A stretch of 64,000 bases of DNA from Naumannella halotolerans (GCF_004364645.1 NZ_SOAW01000001.1:806001-870000), one strand, 5' to 3'; numbered from the stretch's first letter, positions 49,012 through 58,982 are shown. The notes: a model not told the origin generated them from the letters alone. A program made the numbers and translations.

Positions 49012-51024
49012 GTGACCGGGGAGCCTGAGATCGCTGAACGCGCGCTGGAGATTCTCGACTCCGCCGTGGCCCGGATCGACGGTCGTGCCCGGGCCGGGCA
49101 GCGGCAGATGGTCGAGGCGGTCGCCGAAAGCCTCGACAGCGGACAGCACCTGCTGATCCAGGCCGGGACCGGAACCGGCAAGTCGCTCGGCTATCTCGCC
49201 CCGGTACTCGCCCACCTGACTGAGCACCCCGACCGCAGGATCGTCATCGCCACTGCCACCTTGGCGCTGCAGGCGCAGCTGGCCAAGGCCGACATCCCGG
49301 CGGCGGTGGAAGCGGCATCGAAGGTGTCCGGCCGCACACCGCGCCACGCGATCCTCAAGGGGCGCTCGAACTACGCCTGCCTGCTGCGGGCACGTGACGG
49401 TGGCACGGGGGATCAGACCGCGCTGTTCTCCGCCGCCGACCTGAGTGCGACCATCCCGCCGAAGGAGGCACCCAGTGAGCTGGGGGCGGAGGTGCTGGCG
49501 CTGCGGGAATGGGTCGAGGAACAGGCCGAGGTGGCGGGCCTGGCCGACCGTGACGATGCACCGAGTCACACCCAACGTGGTTGGGCACAGGTCTCGGTAC
49601 CGGTCCGTGAGTGCCTGGGGGCGCAGCGCTGTCCCTACGGTGAGGAATGTTTCGTCGAACGCTCCCGCGAACAGGCCAGGCAGTCGCAACTGGTCGTCAC
49701 CAACCATGCGCTGCTGGCGATCAACGCGATGCACGGCGGGACAGCCCTGCCCGAACACGACCAGTTGATCATCGACGAGGCCCATGAGCTGACTTCCCGG
49801 ATCACCTCGGCGGCCTCGGCAGAGCTCTCGCCGACGCTGATCGAGCGGGTCGGCCGGAGGGTCGACAGCTACCTCGACGACGATCTGGCCGCTGACCTGA
49901 TCGACACCGGGGAGGCGCTTCGCTCCGCGCTGGACCAGGCTCGGCCGGGGAGGGTGCTGAACGACAACGAGGCGGTGCCGATCGCCGCCGGTCAGGTACG
50001 CGACCTCGCGCGACAGGCGATGACGGCCATGTCGAAGGAGAAGGATCCCGATCCCGAACGGCGACAGGCGGCGGCGGCTGTCGCCGAGGTCTACGACATC
50101 GCCGAGCGGATTGCCGCGGTGGCCGATGCCGATGTCGTCTGGGTGACCGATTCCGAACGGTTCGGTCGCGATGTCCGCGTCGCCCCACTGTCGGTCGCCG
50201 GACTGCTCCGCTCGAAGGTGCTCTCCGAACACACCACCGTGCTGACCTCGGCGACCCTGAAACTCGGTGACAGCTACACCGCGATGGCCGGTTCGGTCGG
50301 GCTGGCTGCCGACGAACGAGGAGAGCGGCCCGGGGACGGGCTGTGGCGGGGGATCGACGTCGGTTCCCCCTTCGACTACTCGCGACAGGGCATCCTCTAC
50401 ACCGCCACCGATCTGCCGGCGCCGAGTAGGGAGGGGATCAGCCCCGCGTCCCTGGCCGAGGTGGCCGAGCTGGTCTGGGCGGCCGGTGGTCGTACCCTCG
50501 GGCTCTTCGCCTCCCAGCGTTCTGCCGAGGCAGCCGCGGTCCATGTGCGCAAGCAGTTGCCCGATTTCAGCATCCTTTGTCAGGGCGATGCCCACCTGGG
50601 CGAGCTGACCTCACGCTTCGCCGCCGAACCGCAGACCTCGCTGTTCGGCACCTTGTCGTTGTGGCAGGGGATCGACGTGCCCGGGGACACCTGCCAACTG
50701 GTGATCATCGAGAAGCTGCCGTTCCCGCGGCCGGACGACCCGCTGATGCAGGCGCGGCAGCAGGCGGTTTCGGAGAACGGTGGGAACGGGTTCATGAGTG
50801 TCGCCGCCACCCAAGCCGCTCTGCTGCTGGCCCAGGGTGCGGGCCGGTTGATCCGACGGGTGAGCGATCGCGGAGTGGTGGCGGTGTTGGACCCGCGGTT
50901 GGTGACCGCCAGGTACGGGTCGTTCCTGCGGTCGTCGATGCCGCCGATGTGGTCGACCAGGGACCGGGAGACGGTGATCAACGCGCTGCGTCGGCTGGCT
51001 GCGGCATCGGAGCAGGCTGCCTGA
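49012..51024 (+). CDS. dinG: DinG/XPD-type ATP-dependent helicase
   Basis: The product (670 aa) unwinds DNA (5'-3'). Walker A is AGTGTGKS (51-58), DEAH is at 255-258, and four cysteines that can bind a 4Fe-4S cluster are C123, C201, C207 and C213. The later motifs LFGTLSLWQGIDVPG and QGAGRLIRRVSDRG are complete. The GTG start has no strong ribosome-binding site. No LexA box is seen upstream. Confidence 0.9.
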   Translation: MTGEPEIAERALEILDSAVARIDGRARAGQRQMVEAVAESLDSGQHLLIQAGTGTGKSLGYLAPVLAHLTEHPDRRIVIATATLALQAQLAKADIPAAVEAASKVSGRTPRHAILKGRSNYACLLRARDGGTGDQTALFSAADLSATIPPKEAPSELGAEVLALREWVEEQAEVAGLADRDDAPSHTQRGWAQVSVPVRECLGAQRCPYGEECFVERSREQARQSQLVVTNHALLAINAMHGGTALPEHDQLIIDEAHELTSRITSAASAELSPTLIERVGRRVDSYLDDDLAADLIDTGEALRSALDQARPGRVLNDNEAVPIAAGQVRDLARQAMTAMSKEKDPDPERRQAAAAVAEVYDIAERIAAVADADVVWVTDSERFGRDVRVAPLSVAGLLRSKVLSEHTTVLTSATLKLGDSYTAMAGSVGLAADERGERPGDGLWRGIDVGSPFDYSRQGILYTATDLPAPSREGISPASLAEVAELVWAAGGRTLGLFASQRSAEAAAVHVRKQLPDFSILCQGDAHLGELTSRFAAEPQTSLFGTLSLWQGIDVPGDTCQLVIIEKLPFPRPDDPLMQARQQAVSENGGNGFMSVAATQAALLLAQGAGRLIRRVSDRGVVAVLDPRLVTARYGSFLRSSMPPMWSTRDRETVINALRRLAAASEQAA

Positions 51025-51079
51025 GTCTCCCGGCTGGAGTATCCCTGCGGGGGCGTCCCCGAGCGCCGGGAAAGCCGCC

Positions 51080-52036
51080 TCAATCCGGCCGCTGTCGCTC
51101 GGCTGACCGTAGCCGGCGCAACATCCGGGCATCGGCGAAGCCGACCTGCCGGGCGGCACTGTCGATGGAGACTCCTCGGGCGATCAGGCTCTGGGCATGT
51201 TCCAGCCTCAGCGTCTGTTGGTAACGCAGTGGGGTGGTGCCGGTGGCAGCCACGAACGCCCGGGTCAGCGTTCGCTCGCTGGTCGCTTCGGCACTGGCCA
51301 GAATCCGCAGGGGCAGTGTTCGGTCCAATTCGTACTCGATCCGATCCTGTACGCGGTGCACGAGATCATCCATGTGGTTGCGATGGATCAGCAGCGGGCT
51401 CAGTTGTGGGTCTCGGCCATTCCGCCGGGTGTAGACCACCATGTCGCGCGCGGCTGCTGCGGCGACCGACGGGCCATGAGCAACAGCGACCAGGTGGAGC
51501 GCAAGATCGATTCCACTGGCAATGCCGGCAGAGGTGATCACCCGATCATCGACGGTGAAGAGCACGTCGCGTACTACCTCTGCCGATGGATGGGTCCGTG
51601 CGAGCTCATCCTGCAGCTCGTGGTGGGTGGTGCATCGACGGTGATCGAGAAGTCCCGCCTGTCCGAGATCGAAGGCGCCGGAGCAAACACTGGCTATGGT
51701 CCCACCTGATCGGTGGTGCTCCCGAAGTCTGACCAACGCCTCGGCTGAAAGGGCAGCGGGGTTGGTGGTTCTGGCCGCCGTGGCTCGACCCGGAACGATG
51801 ATCAGGTCCGCGGCACCCAAGGGCGGCCATTCATCGGTGGCCGCAAGATCGACTCCCTGGTCGGATCTGACCGTCGGGGAGCTGGCGACGTGCACCACCC
51901 GGTAGTCCGCACCGGCAGCGTTGGCCGACTGGAAGACCTGGGCCGGCCCGGCTAGATCAAGCAACACGAGCCCGGGCGTCAGGACGAACACGACTGTGAT
52001 GGTCGCTGGCGCTCCCTTCAGGAGCTGGTCAGTCAC
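51080..52036 (-). CDS. GlxA-type regulator (DJ-1/PfpI plus AraC HTH)
   Basis: The product (318 aa) has an N-terminal DJ-1/PfpI domain (TVVFVLTPGLVLLDLAGPAQ, IIVPGRATAA and SVCSGAFDLGQAGLLDHRR), which normally senses a small molecule. The C-terminal AraC helix-turn-helix is at about 215-315 (SERTLTRAFVAATGTTPLRY and QVGFADARMLRR). It overlaps the upstream isochorismatase gene by 8 bp and may regulate or be regulated with it. The target and ligand are unknown. Confidence 0.88.
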   Translation of the reverse strand: MTDQLLKGAPATITVVFVLTPGLVLLDLAGPAQVFQSANAAGADYRVVHVASSPTVRSDQGVDLAATDEWPPLGAADLIIVPGRATAARTTNPAALSAEALVRLREHHRSGGTIASVCSGAFDLGQAGLLDHRRCTTHHELQDELARTHPSAEVVRDVLFTVDDRVITSAGIASGIDLALHLVAVAHGPSVAAAAARDMVVYTRRNGRDPQLSPLLIHRNHMDDLVHRVQDRIEYELDRTLPLRILASAEATSERTLTRAFVAATGTTPLRYQQTLRLEHAQSLIARGVSIDSAARQVGFADARMLRRLRSAERQRPD

Positions 52037-52604
52037 CGTGCTCCAGTCGCAACAGGTCCTCGGTGTTCAGTACCTCGGCAAATCCTCGTTGCTGCAGGAT
52101 TGCACCGGTCCTTCGGATCAGTTCCGTTCGGCCCACGATGCCGTACCGGTCGTCGACCAAATCGGAGGTGGTCGTTGCATCGAGGACGAAGGTGACTTCA
52201 AACCCGAGGTCGGAAGCCAACCTGGCCGTCGTTTCACAGCACTGTTCGGTCCGGACACCGGTGATCACCAATCGGCGGATTCCCCGTTGAACCAGCAACT
52301 GTTGTAGGCACGTTGTGGTGAACGAGTTGACCGAGGTCTTGGTCACCTGAGGCTCAGCGGAAGCCGGCCCGAGTTCGGTCACGACCTGGACGAACCCGCG
52401 GGCCGGGTCGAAGACCGTTCCCGAGTTCGGTTCGGAGTGGGTGATCCACACGATCAGGTCAGCGCGGACACGCGCCCAGTCCACCACTCTGGAGATGTTC
52501 GCCAAGGTCTCCTCCGGGCACATGGCCCTCCATTCGGATCTCCTCTGGCGAAACGACTCCTGAACGTCGATGACCAGTAGGGCAGTGTCTGTGCGATGGT
52601 TCAC
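52029..52604 (-). CDS. Isochorismatase-like cysteine hydrolase
   Basis: The product (191 aa) has D13 (ALLVIDVQ), K89 (VTKTSVNSF) and C122 (GVRTEQCCETTAR), the triad of the family. Members hydrolyse isochorismate, nicotinamide or other amides; the substrate is not evident. The overlap with the GlxA-like gene suggests a two-gene operon. ATG 52604 is followed by a conserved start (ALLVIDVQESF). Confidence 0.85.
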   Translation of the reverse strand: MNHRTDTALLVIDVQESFRQRRSEWRAMCPEETLANISRVVDWARVRADLIVWITHSEPNSGTVFDPARGFVQVVTELGPASAEPQVTKTSVNSFTTTCLQQLLVQRGIRRLVITGVRTEQCCETTARLASDLGFEVTFVLDATTTSDLVDDRYGIVGRTELIRRTGAILQQRGFAEVLNTEDLLRLEHGD

Positions 52605-52778
52605 CCGTCCATCATCGGTCGCCCACGCCCACCCTGCCAGTCACCCCCAAGTCACGATGCGGAACGATCCGGTCATCAGGACGGAGGGGGTAAACGACTG
52701 ACTGTCCGCTCGGAGACCACCTGGTTGCCGGTACGGACCCTCGGCACACGCCGCAGTAGACGCTGCGGACGGTCCGGC

Positions 52779-53507
52779 TCAGACCCGGCGCAGCACGGCG
52801 ACGACCTTGCCGAGGATCGAGGCATGGGTGCCGTCGATCGGCTCGTAGGCCGGATTGTGCGGCATCAGCCAGACCTTGCCGTCACGGCGTTTGAAGGTCT
52901 TCACCGTGGCCTCGTCGTCGAGCAGTGCGGCCACGATGTCGCCGTTGACCGCATCGGGCTGCTGGCGGACGGCGACGAAGTCCCCGTCACAGATCGCCGC
53001 ATCGATCATCGAGTCACCGGAGACCTGCAGCAGGAACAGGGTTCCCTCGCCGACCAGTTGACGGGGCAGTGGGAACACGTCCTCGACGCGTTCCTCGGCC
53101 AGGATCGGCCCGCCGGCCGCGATCCGGCCGACGATCGGTACCGAGACCGGCTCCGGCATCGCGTCAGCGATCCCGGTCACGTCCAGTTCCTCGGCATCGG
53201 TGCCGGGCAGCAGCACCTCGAGCGCCCGGGGACGGTTCGGGTCCCGCCGCAGGAAGCCCTTGTTCTCCAGCACCTTCAGCTGATGCGCCACCGACGAGGA
53301 TGAGGCCAGGCCGACTGCCTGTCCCATCTCCCGGATGCTCGGCGGGTATCCGCGTCGGGTGACCGACTCCTGGACGACCTCGAGAATCTTCCGCTGCCGC
53401 GGGGTGAGGCCGTCGGCGTCGAGCTGCCCGTCCGGATCGGTGCCGAGTTGGTCGGCGATCGCTGCCGAGGTCGGTCGTCCCGCGCGCCGGGAGGTGGAGC
53501 CTGCCAT
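52779..53507 (-). CDS. lexA: LexA repressor
   Basis: The product (242 aa) represses the SOS genes until RecA triggers self-cleavage. The N-terminal winged helix is about 35-100 ([20 protein letters not shown] and [20 protein letters not shown]). The cleavage site A131-G132 lies in VGRIAAGGP. The catalytic Ser is S166 (GDSMID) and the catalytic Lys is K203. The start at 53507 is the family start; the frame extends to 53546. A near-perfect LexA box lies 33 bp upstream. Confidence 0.97.
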   Translation of the reverse strand: MAGSTSRRAGRPTSAAIADQLGTDPDGQLDADGLTPRQRKILEVVQESVTRRGYPPSIREMGQAVGLASSSSVAHQLKVLENKGFLRRDPNRPRALEVLLPGTDAEELDVTGIADAMPEPVSVPIVGRIAAGGPILAEERVEDVFPLPRQLVGEGTLFLLQVSGDSMIDAAICDGDFVAVRQQPDAVNGDIVAALLDDEATVKTFKRRDGKVWLMPHNPAYEPIDGTHASILGKVVAVLRRV

Positions 53508-53539
53508 GTCCCGAAGGCTAGGACACCTGAAGCCGGATT

Positions 53540-53553
53540 CAAACAACTGTTCG
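53540..53553. promoter_or_regulatory. LexA box of lexA
   Basis: CGAACAGTTGTTTG on the minus strand differs from CGAAC-N4-GTTCG at one position. It lies 33 bp upstream of the lexA start, consistent with autoregulation. Confidence 0.8.
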
Positions 53554-53831
53554 AGCGTGTCGAGGAGATTGCCTCAGATCGTCGACCTCCCGGGGCGGTG
53601 GACGAGCTGGCCGAGGAGCAGCCCGATCTGCAGCAGAACCGGATCCCGGGTCGGCAACGGTGTGTGGACGGTGTCACCCTCGGGTCCCTCCATGACGGGT
53701 CGCGGCCCGCGGGGAGCCGGCGCCGACCGCCACCATCAGGGCCGGTGACACCGGGGGTCTGGAACGAGTGTCAGAGCTCGGTGTTTGAGTGTGCTCGTGC
53801 TCGACCGAGAGGTCGGACAGAAGACATGTTT

Positions 53832-53845
53832 CGAACATTTGTGCG
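53832..53845. promoter_or_regulatory. Weak SOS-like box
   Basis: CGAACATTTGTGCG has one mismatch from the LexA consensus and lies within a longer imperfect palindrome (GACATG to ...ATGTC). It may act with the perfect box at 53888-53901. The 53554-53831 stretch holds no recognised gene. Confidence 0.55.
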
Positions 53846-53887
53846 AAATGTCCTTGCTCTTGTCGGCGGGGACGGCTAGAAATGTAT

Positions 53888-53901
53888 CGAACAGATGTTC
53901 G
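53888..53901. promoter_or_regulatory. Perfect SOS box of the gene at 53957
   Basis: CGAACAGATGTTCG matches CGAAC-N4-GTTCG exactly. It lies 55 bp upstream of the ATG of the SOS-induced membrane protein. Confidence 0.92.
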
Positions 53902-53956
53902 AGTCCGGTCGGGTGATTGGAATCAACCGCACGGACCACTTCCCACGGAGGTCATC

Positions 53957-54514
53957 ATGGCAGCCAGCATTCTCGAGATTCCGTCGTCCGACGTGCTCCT
54001 CACCCGTCCCCGTCGGACTGCTCCCGACCTTCGGGTGGTCGAACTCGCTGACCGGGTGCAGGGAGGGGAGTTCAACCAGCTGATGCGCATTCCGCTGGCC
54101 GACCTGATGCGCGGCAATCCGTGCCCCGAGGCATCGCTGCCCAGTTCGGATCGGCGGGACGTCACGGCTGCCGGTACGTCCAAGGGTGTGTCGACAGCTG
54201 TTGCCGAGCAGACGGTCGGTGGGCCGTCGGTGCGGACCGCCGTCTCACCGTCCGCCCCGGTGACGCCGCGTCCGGTACGTCGGCGCCGCCGGTCCGGGCC
54301 GCATGCGCGACCGGTCGTCCGGGCACCGAAGGTGTCGGCGCGCGGCTGCACGGTCGGTCCGTCCGTTGCTGCCGTCAGCAGCAGCGGATGGCAGTTGACC
54401 GTCCGTGGACAGGTGCTGGTGATGGGTCTGATCGGGTTGATCGTCCTGGTCGCGATGGTCTGCATCGGGATGACCATCGGGGAGATCCTCACCTCTCCGG
54501 CCTACCTGCGCTGA
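53957..54514 (+). CDS. SOS-boxed small membrane protein (ChiZ/DivS position)
   Basis: The product (185 aa) has a low-complexity Ser/Thr/Arg/Pro region and one membrane helix at about 152-174 (VLVMGLIGLIVLVAMVCIGM) near the C-terminus. No LysM or hydrolase motif is visible. The gene is divergent from lexA and lies toward nrdR, exactly where ChiZ (mycobacteria) and DivS (corynebacteria) lie. Two LexA boxes precede it and GGAGG precedes the ATG. It may delay division after DNA damage; this is inferred from position and regulation. Confidence 0.75.
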   Translation: MAASILEIPSSDVLLTRPRRTAPDLRVVELADRVQGGEFNQLMRIPLADLMRGNPCPEASLPSSDRRDVTAAGTSKGVSTAVAEQTVGGPSVRTAVSPSAPVTPRPVRRRRRSGPHARPVVRAPKVSARGCTVGPSVAAVSSSGWQLTVRGQVLVMGLIGLIVLVAMVCIGMTIGEILTSPAYLR

Positions 54515-54744
54515 GCCGCGGTGGGTCCTCGTCCTGCGGTCGGCTGCGGTCTGCCGCGCGCGAGGCCACGAGGCTAATGGATGCTGGATGCGCGTCCCAC
54601 CACGTCGGCCGTGGGCGAGCGGCGCGACTGCCCATGCCGATGACTCGCCGACAACGAGGAGTCCGCATGGTAGTGAGGAGTCCGCGTGGCGGTGAAGAGT
54701 CAGTGCGCGCCGAGAGAGGGACGCCGCCGCAGTGAATGAGCGCC

Positions 54745-54778
54745 AGCGAGGCCGCGACCCATTGGTCACGGCCTCGCT
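54745..54778. terminator. Terminator after the SOS membrane protein
   Basis: AGCGAGGCCGCGACC (54745-54759) pairs with GGTCACGGCCTCGCT (54764-54778), with one mismatch and a CATT-like loop, followed by CGTTTC. It can serve both convergent genes. Between 54515 and 54744 only a short imperfect repeat, GAGGAGTCCGC, is seen. Confidence 0.75.
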
Positions 54779-54805
54779 CGTTTCGGTACTTGCTGCCGAA
54801 TCAGG

Positions 54806-56269
54806 TCACCGGTCGAACCGGGCACCCTCGGGCTTCGAGTTCAGCGCCCAGAGGATGATCAGGACGATCGGCCCGAGGCCGCAGAGGAAGATCCCGATGT
54901 GGAGAAGCTGCCACAGACCGCTCAGGTTCGCATCATGGAGTCGGCGAGCACCGACGCCCAAGGTCGTCACCACCGCGCCTAGGTACAGCAGGGAGCTGAC
55001 GAAGGTGGGCCATCCCGATGCCGAGTATCCGCCGTCAAGGGACACCGATCCGGTGCTGCTGCCGATGATCGAGATGAGGATCCCGAGCACCCAGTAGGCA
55101 CCCCAGACAGCCAGGGCCACCCACCAGAACTCGCTGCGGCTGGCACGGCCGTCGAAGACGAACATCTTCTTCGTCCAGCGGCTCAGCGCGTCACCGAAGC
55201 CGATGCCGTACCACGGCTTGCTCAGGTCCTGCGGATCACCGGCAGGCTGCCCGGCAGCGGCGCCGTAGGCGGCGGGATAACCGCCGTAGCCGGCATTCGG
55301 GTCCTGTCGATAGCTGCCCGGTGCGCCATAGGCCGGTTCACCGTAGTTCTGTTGCTGGCCGTAGTCGCCCTGGCCGTAGGCCTGTTGCTGGCCGTAGTCG
55401 CCCTGGCCGTAGGCCTGTTGCTGGCCGTAGTCGCCCTGGCCGTAGTTCTGTTGCTGGCCGTAGTCGCCCTGGCCGTAGTTCTGTTGCTGGCCGTAGTCGC
55501 TCTGGCCGTAGTTCTGTTGCTGGCCGTAGTCGCTCTGGCCGTAGCTCTGTTGCTGGCCGTAATCGCCCTGACCATAGGTCGGTTGCTGGCCACCATCATC
55601 CTGGCCGGGCTGACCGAAGCTGCTCGGGTCCGACTGTCCATAGCTGGATGATCCGTACGCACCCGCTCCGCTCTCGGGTTGACCGGCCGAGCCGGGGCTG
55701 GACTGGTCCTGGCCGTAGGAGGGCGAGCCGTAGCTGGGGGTTCCGTAACCGGGGGTCTGTTCGGGTTGACCGGCCGAGCCGGGGCTGGACCGGTCCTGAC
55801 CGTAGGAGGGCGAGCCGTAGCTGGGGGTTCCGTAACCGGGGGTCTGCTCGGGTTGACCAGCCGAGCCGGGGCTGGACTGGTCCTGACCGTAGGAGGACGA
55901 GCCGTAGCTGGGGGCCCCGTAGCCGGGGGTCTGTTCGGGCTGACCGTAGCTGGGGGAGCCGTAACCGGGGGTTTGTTCGGGTTGGCCGTAGCTGGGGGAG
56001 CCGTAGCCCTGCTGGCTGCTGTCCGCGCTGCCATAGCTGGGGGAGCCGTAACCGGGGGTCTGTTCGGGCTGGCCATAGCTCGGCGCGCCACCCTGTTCCT
56101 GCTGGGGTGATCCGTACCCTTGACCGAGGGTCTGATCCTGGTCGCTGTTGCCGTACCCACCCGATGGTGGTCCGTACGCCGGCGACTGACCGTAGGCCCC
56201 CGGCGGCGTCTGGTCGCCCTCGTTCTGTTCGGGATTCTCGGCCCGGTCGTCCGGGTTCTGCGTGCTCAT
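54806..56269 (-). CDS. DUF805 protein with long Tyr/Gly/Gln-rich repeat region
   Basis: The product (487 aa) has two parts. Residues 1-345 are low-complexity. Units of about 29 aa ([19 protein letters not shown] type) come first, then about seven units of 11 aa ([11 protein letters not shown] type). Residues 350-487 are a DUF805 domain with [30 protein letters not shown] and three membrane helices, ending [15 protein letters not shown]805 is of unknown function. The composition of the first part resembles eukaryotic FUS-like disordered regions. The gene is encoded opposite to the SOS gene and to DUF2752. Confidence 0.85.
   Translation of the reverse strand: MSTQNPDDRAENPEQNEGDQTPPGAYGQSPAYGPPSGGYGNSDQDQTLGQGYGSPQQEQGGAPSYGQPEQTPGYGSPSYGSADSSQQGYGSPSYGQPEQTPGYGSPSYGQPEQTPGYGAPSYGSSSYGQDQSSPGSAGQPEQTPGYGTPSYGSPSYGQDRSSPGSAGQPEQTPGYGTPSYGSPSYGQDQSSPGSAGQPESGAGAYGSSSYGQSDPSSFGQPGQDDGGQQPTYGQGDYGQQQSYGQSDYGQQQNYGQSDYGQQQNYGQGDYGQQQNYGQGDYGQQQAYGQGDYGQQQAYGQGDYGQQQNYGEPAYGAPGSYRQDPNAGYGGYPAAYGAAAGQPAGDPQDLSKPWYGIGFGDALSRWTKKMFVFDGRASRSEFWWVALAVWGAYWVLGILISIIGSSTGSVSLDGGYSASGWPTFVSSLLYLGAVVTTLGVGARRLHDANLSGLWQLLHIGIFLCGLGPIVLIILWALNSKPEGARFDR
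55340..56110. repeat. Coding tandem repeats in the DUF805 gene
   Basis: About seven copies of a 33-bp unit at 55340-55590 encode YGQ-x-DYGQQQ, and three copies of an 87-bp unit at about 55675-55945 encode the [14 protein letters not shown] block. Copies differ by single bases, so length may vary between strains. Confidence 0.8.
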
Positions 56270-56338
56270 CTCGCTCCTATGGATTGGGCTAGCCGGAGTC
56301 TAGGGGTTCGTGGTTCCACCTGTCAGGACCATACTGGG

Positions 56339-56770
56339 GTGGTGTTCACCCACCAGCGAACCGTCGCCGGGCGCCCGGAGCATGTCCTGCTTGCCCGGCG
56401 CGGGCTGACCCAGCTGGCGGTGTTCGGTGCCGTCGGGGTCGGTCTGAGCGCGGTCTACGCCGCTTTCGGGGTCGGGATTCCGTGCTGGTTCAAACTCCTG
56501 ACGGGCTGGGAATGCCCATTCTGTGGCGCGACCCGCATGGGTGCGGCCCTCCTGGAGTTCGATCTGACCGGGGCATTCGCCTGGAATCCGCTGGTCTTCG
56601 TCGGCCTGATCGCGCTCGGGTTGCTGGGGCTGGTCTGGTTGATCGAATTGCGCCGACCACTGCCTCGCCCTCCGGGTTGGTCTGGGTTGCGTCGGCAACT
56701 CAGCAGGTACGGGCCGGCACTCATCGCTGCCGTACTGGTCGGTTACACACTGGTCCGCAACCTGACCTAG
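56339..56770 (+). CDS. DUF2752 membrane protein
   Basis: The product (143 aa) has four hydrophobic segments and the family motif [16 protein letters not shown] followed by F-x-WNPLVF. The two Cys are likely metal or redox linked. The function is unknown; the family is found in many envelopes. GTG 56339 or 56342 may start it. CATACT just upstream suggests a very short or absent leader. It lies between the DUF805 gene and nrdR. Confidence 0.75.
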   Translation: MVFTHQRTVAGRPEHVLLARRGLTQLAVFGAVGVGLSAVYAAFGVGIPCWFKLLTGWECPFCGATRMGAALLEFDLTGAFAWNPLVFVGLIALGLLGLVWLIELRRPLPRPPGWSGLRRQLSRYGPALIAAVLVGYTLVRNLT

Positions 56771-56832
56771 AATCCGCCCGGACGTCGCGCCCGCCCCGGG
56801 CGTGTCGTGACGCAGCACCCGAGGAGACGACG

Positions 56833-57285
56833 ATGCACTGTCCGTACTGCCAGTACCCCGATTCGCGGGTGCTGGACTCGCGGACCGCCGAGGACGGTGC
56901 CAGCATTCGTCGGCGGCGGCAGTGCCCCCACTGTGACCGACGGTTCAGTACCGTCGAGCAGATCCAGATCGGGGTACGCAAACGCTCCGGTGTGGTCGAA
57001 CCGTTCAACCGCGAGAAGGTCATCAGCGGAGTCCGCAAAGCCTGCAAGGGTCGGCCGGTCGACGAGGAGGACCTGGCTCGGCTGGGAGCGGCGGTGGAGG
57101 CTGCCCTGCGCGCATCCGGGCAGGCCGAGGTGAAGGCCGACGACGTCGGCCTGGCGATCCTCGGTCCCTTGCGAGATCTCGACCAGGTCGCCTATCTGCG
57201 ATTCGCCAGCGTCTACCGGCAGTTCGACTCCGTGGACGACTTCGCCGCCGAGATCGAGACACTGCGGGCCCCGGCAGACGACTGA
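56833..57285 (+). CDS. nrdR: Transcriptional repressor NrdR
   Basis: The product (150 aa) represses ribonucleotide reductase genes. The zinc ribbon has C3, C6, C31 and C34. The ATP-cone covers residues about 45-135 ([20 protein letters not shown] and [13 protein letters not shown]). GAGGAGAC precedes the ATG. The lexA-nrdR neighbourhood is conserved in actinobacteria. Confidence 0.96.
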   Translation: MHCPYCQYPDSRVLDSRTAEDGASIRRRRQCPHCDRRFSTVEQIQIGVRKRSGVVEPFNREKVISGVRKACKGRPVDEEDLARLGAAVEAALRASGQAEVKADDVGLAILGPLRDLDQVAYLRFASVYRQFDSVDDFAAEIETLRAPADD

Positions 57286-57331
57286 GCCGATCGCAGGCAT
57301 CGGCCCCGAGCGCCTGCCGGGCCCGTCCAGG

Positions 57332-57841
57332 TCAGTCCTCGGTGGTGCCCGCCGGGCGGCGCCCCAACTCCTCGTCCAGCCGCAACAGGCCCGGGCCGTC
57401 GTCGTTGTTCATCTCGATCCGCCCGATGATCTCCCGGACCGTCGCCTCCTCCTCGATCTGCTCGGCCAGGAACCAGTCGAGCAGCGGGCGCGAATCCAGG
57501 TCACCGGCGTCGGCACACAGACGGCACAGATTCCGGATCGACTCCGAGACCTTCTCCTCGTGGGCGACGGCTGCCTTGAAGACGTCCAGCACCGAGTTGA
57601 CGTCCAGCTTCGGCGCGGACACCGCCCCGATCTGCGGATGGTTGTCCCGGTCGGCGACGTGGTCGATGAACTTGTTGGCGTGGACGATCTCCTCGTCCGC
57701 CTGGTGGCGCAACCAGGCAGCCATCCCGGGCAGGTCCCGGATCTCCAGCTCGATCGCCATCTGCCGGTAGGCGATGGATGCCTCGAACTCGAGGGTGATC
57801 TGGTCGTTGAAGGCCTCGGTGAGGGCCGGCGTCAGCTTCAT
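57332..57841 (-). CDS. Bacterial ferritin
   Basis: The product (169 aa) stores iron. Ferroxidase ligands are E18 (EFEAS region), E51-x-x-H54 and the helices KAAVAHEEKVSES and FLAEQIEEEATVREI. The short C-terminal tail is Arg/Pro/Gly-rich. No heme-binding Met pattern is visible, so it is non-heme ferritin type (Ftn). Start 57841 is the family start; there is no strong ribosome-binding site. Confidence 0.92.
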   Translation of the reverse strand: MKLTPALTEAFNDQITLEFEASIAYRQMAIELEIRDLPGMAAWLRHQADEEIVHANKFIDHVADRDNHPQIGAVSAPKLDVNSVLDVFKAAVAHEEKVSESIRNLCRLCADAGDLDSRPLLDWFLAEQIEEEATVREIIGRIEMNNDDGPGLLRLDEELGRRPAGTTED

Positions 57842-57959
57842 GGAGCCAACGCTACCCTGACCAATCCCCGCGCGGCAGGGTCGCAGCAGGCCGTTCCGCG
57901 CAGCAGTGCCGGGTACCGGTCCGGACAGCTTGGCGCCGACGGTGAGTACGCTGCGGTCC

Positions 57960-58982
57960 ATGGTCGACGACGCCACCGCTGGAACCTCCCGGGCCACTGC
58001 CGGCCGGGGTGATCGAACCCTTTCCGGGGCCGGGACGCGCGCGCCGGCCGGAGGGCGGGCCCGGCTACCGGGTGTACAGACCGATTCGATCCGGATCGTC
58101 GAGGTGTCGGCCCGCGACGGGCTGCAGATCGAACCGACGATCGTTCCCACCCAGACCAAGGTGGACATGATCGGTCAGTTGGCCGCCGCCGGTCTGCGCA
58201 CCATCGAGGCGACCTCTTTCGTCTCGCCGAAGTGGGTGCCGCAGTTGGCCGATGCGGCTCAGGTCCTGGCCCAGCTCGAGCCGGTCGCGCAATCCGGGGT
58301 CGATCTTCCCGTACTCGTACCGAACCAGCGCGGTCTCGATCGGGCGCTGGCCGCGGGAGCGCGGAGCATCGCGGTGTTCGCCTCCGCCACCGAATCCTTC
58401 GCCCAGCGCAACTGGAACTCCGATCTGGCCGGAGTGCTGGCCATGGCGAGCCCGGTGATCACCGAGGCCAAGCGCCGAGGCCTTCCGGTCCGGGGCTACC
58501 TCTCGATGTGCTGGGGTGACCCCTGGGAGGGGCCGACGGATCCGGCCCGGGTGGCCGAACTGGCCGCGCAGCTGATCCGGCTCGGCTGTGACGAGGTCAG
58601 CCTCGGGGACACCATCGGGGTGGCGACGGCCGGGGTGGTGGTCCGGTTGGTACGGGCGGTGGTCGAGGCCGGGGTCGAGGTGGACCGGATCGCGCTGCAC
58701 TTCCACGACACCTACGGTCAGGCCGTGTCGAATGTGCAAGCCGGCCTCGGTGAGCAGGTACGTACCTTCGACGCCTCCGCCGGGGGTCTCGGAGGCTGTC
58801 CGTACGCCCAATCGGCCACGGGCAATCTGGCCACCGAGGACCTCGTCTGGTTCTGCGACGGCCTGGGTCTGCGGACAGGTGTCGACCTGGATCGGCTGGT
58901 CAGGCTCAGCGAGCAGCTGGCAGGCGTTCTCGGCCGTCCCTCGCCCTCGGCGGTGGTTCGGGCACTGGCCGGTGCCGACTGA
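57960..58982 (+). CDS. mvaB: Hydroxymethylglutaryl-CoA lyase
   Basis: The product (340 aa) splits HMG-CoA to acetyl-CoA and acetoacetate, in leucine catabolism. It has RIVEVSARDGLQIEP, ATSFVSPKWVPQLAD, ALHFHDTYGQAVSNVQ and the Cys-loop GGLGGCPYAQSATGN. A long N-terminal extension of about 35 residues precedes the conserved start; ATG 57960 is the best visible start. It is divergent from the ferritin gene. Confidence 0.9.
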   Translation: MVDDATAGTSRATAGRGDRTLSGAGTRAPAGGRARLPGVQTDSIRIVEVSARDGLQIEPTIVPTQTKVDMIGQLAAAGLRTIEATSFVSPKWVPQLADAAQVLAQLEPVAQSGVDLPVLVPNQRGLDRALAAGARSIAVFASATESFAQRNWNSDLAGVLAMASPVITEAKRRGLPVRGYLSMCWGDPWEGPTDPARVAELAAQLIRLGCDEVSLGDTIGVATAGVVVRLVRAVVEAGVEVDRIALHFHDTYGQAVSNVQAGLGEQVRTFDASAGGLGGCPYAQSATGNLATEDLVWFCDGLGLRTGVDLDRLVRLSEQLAGVLGRPSPSAVVRALAGAD

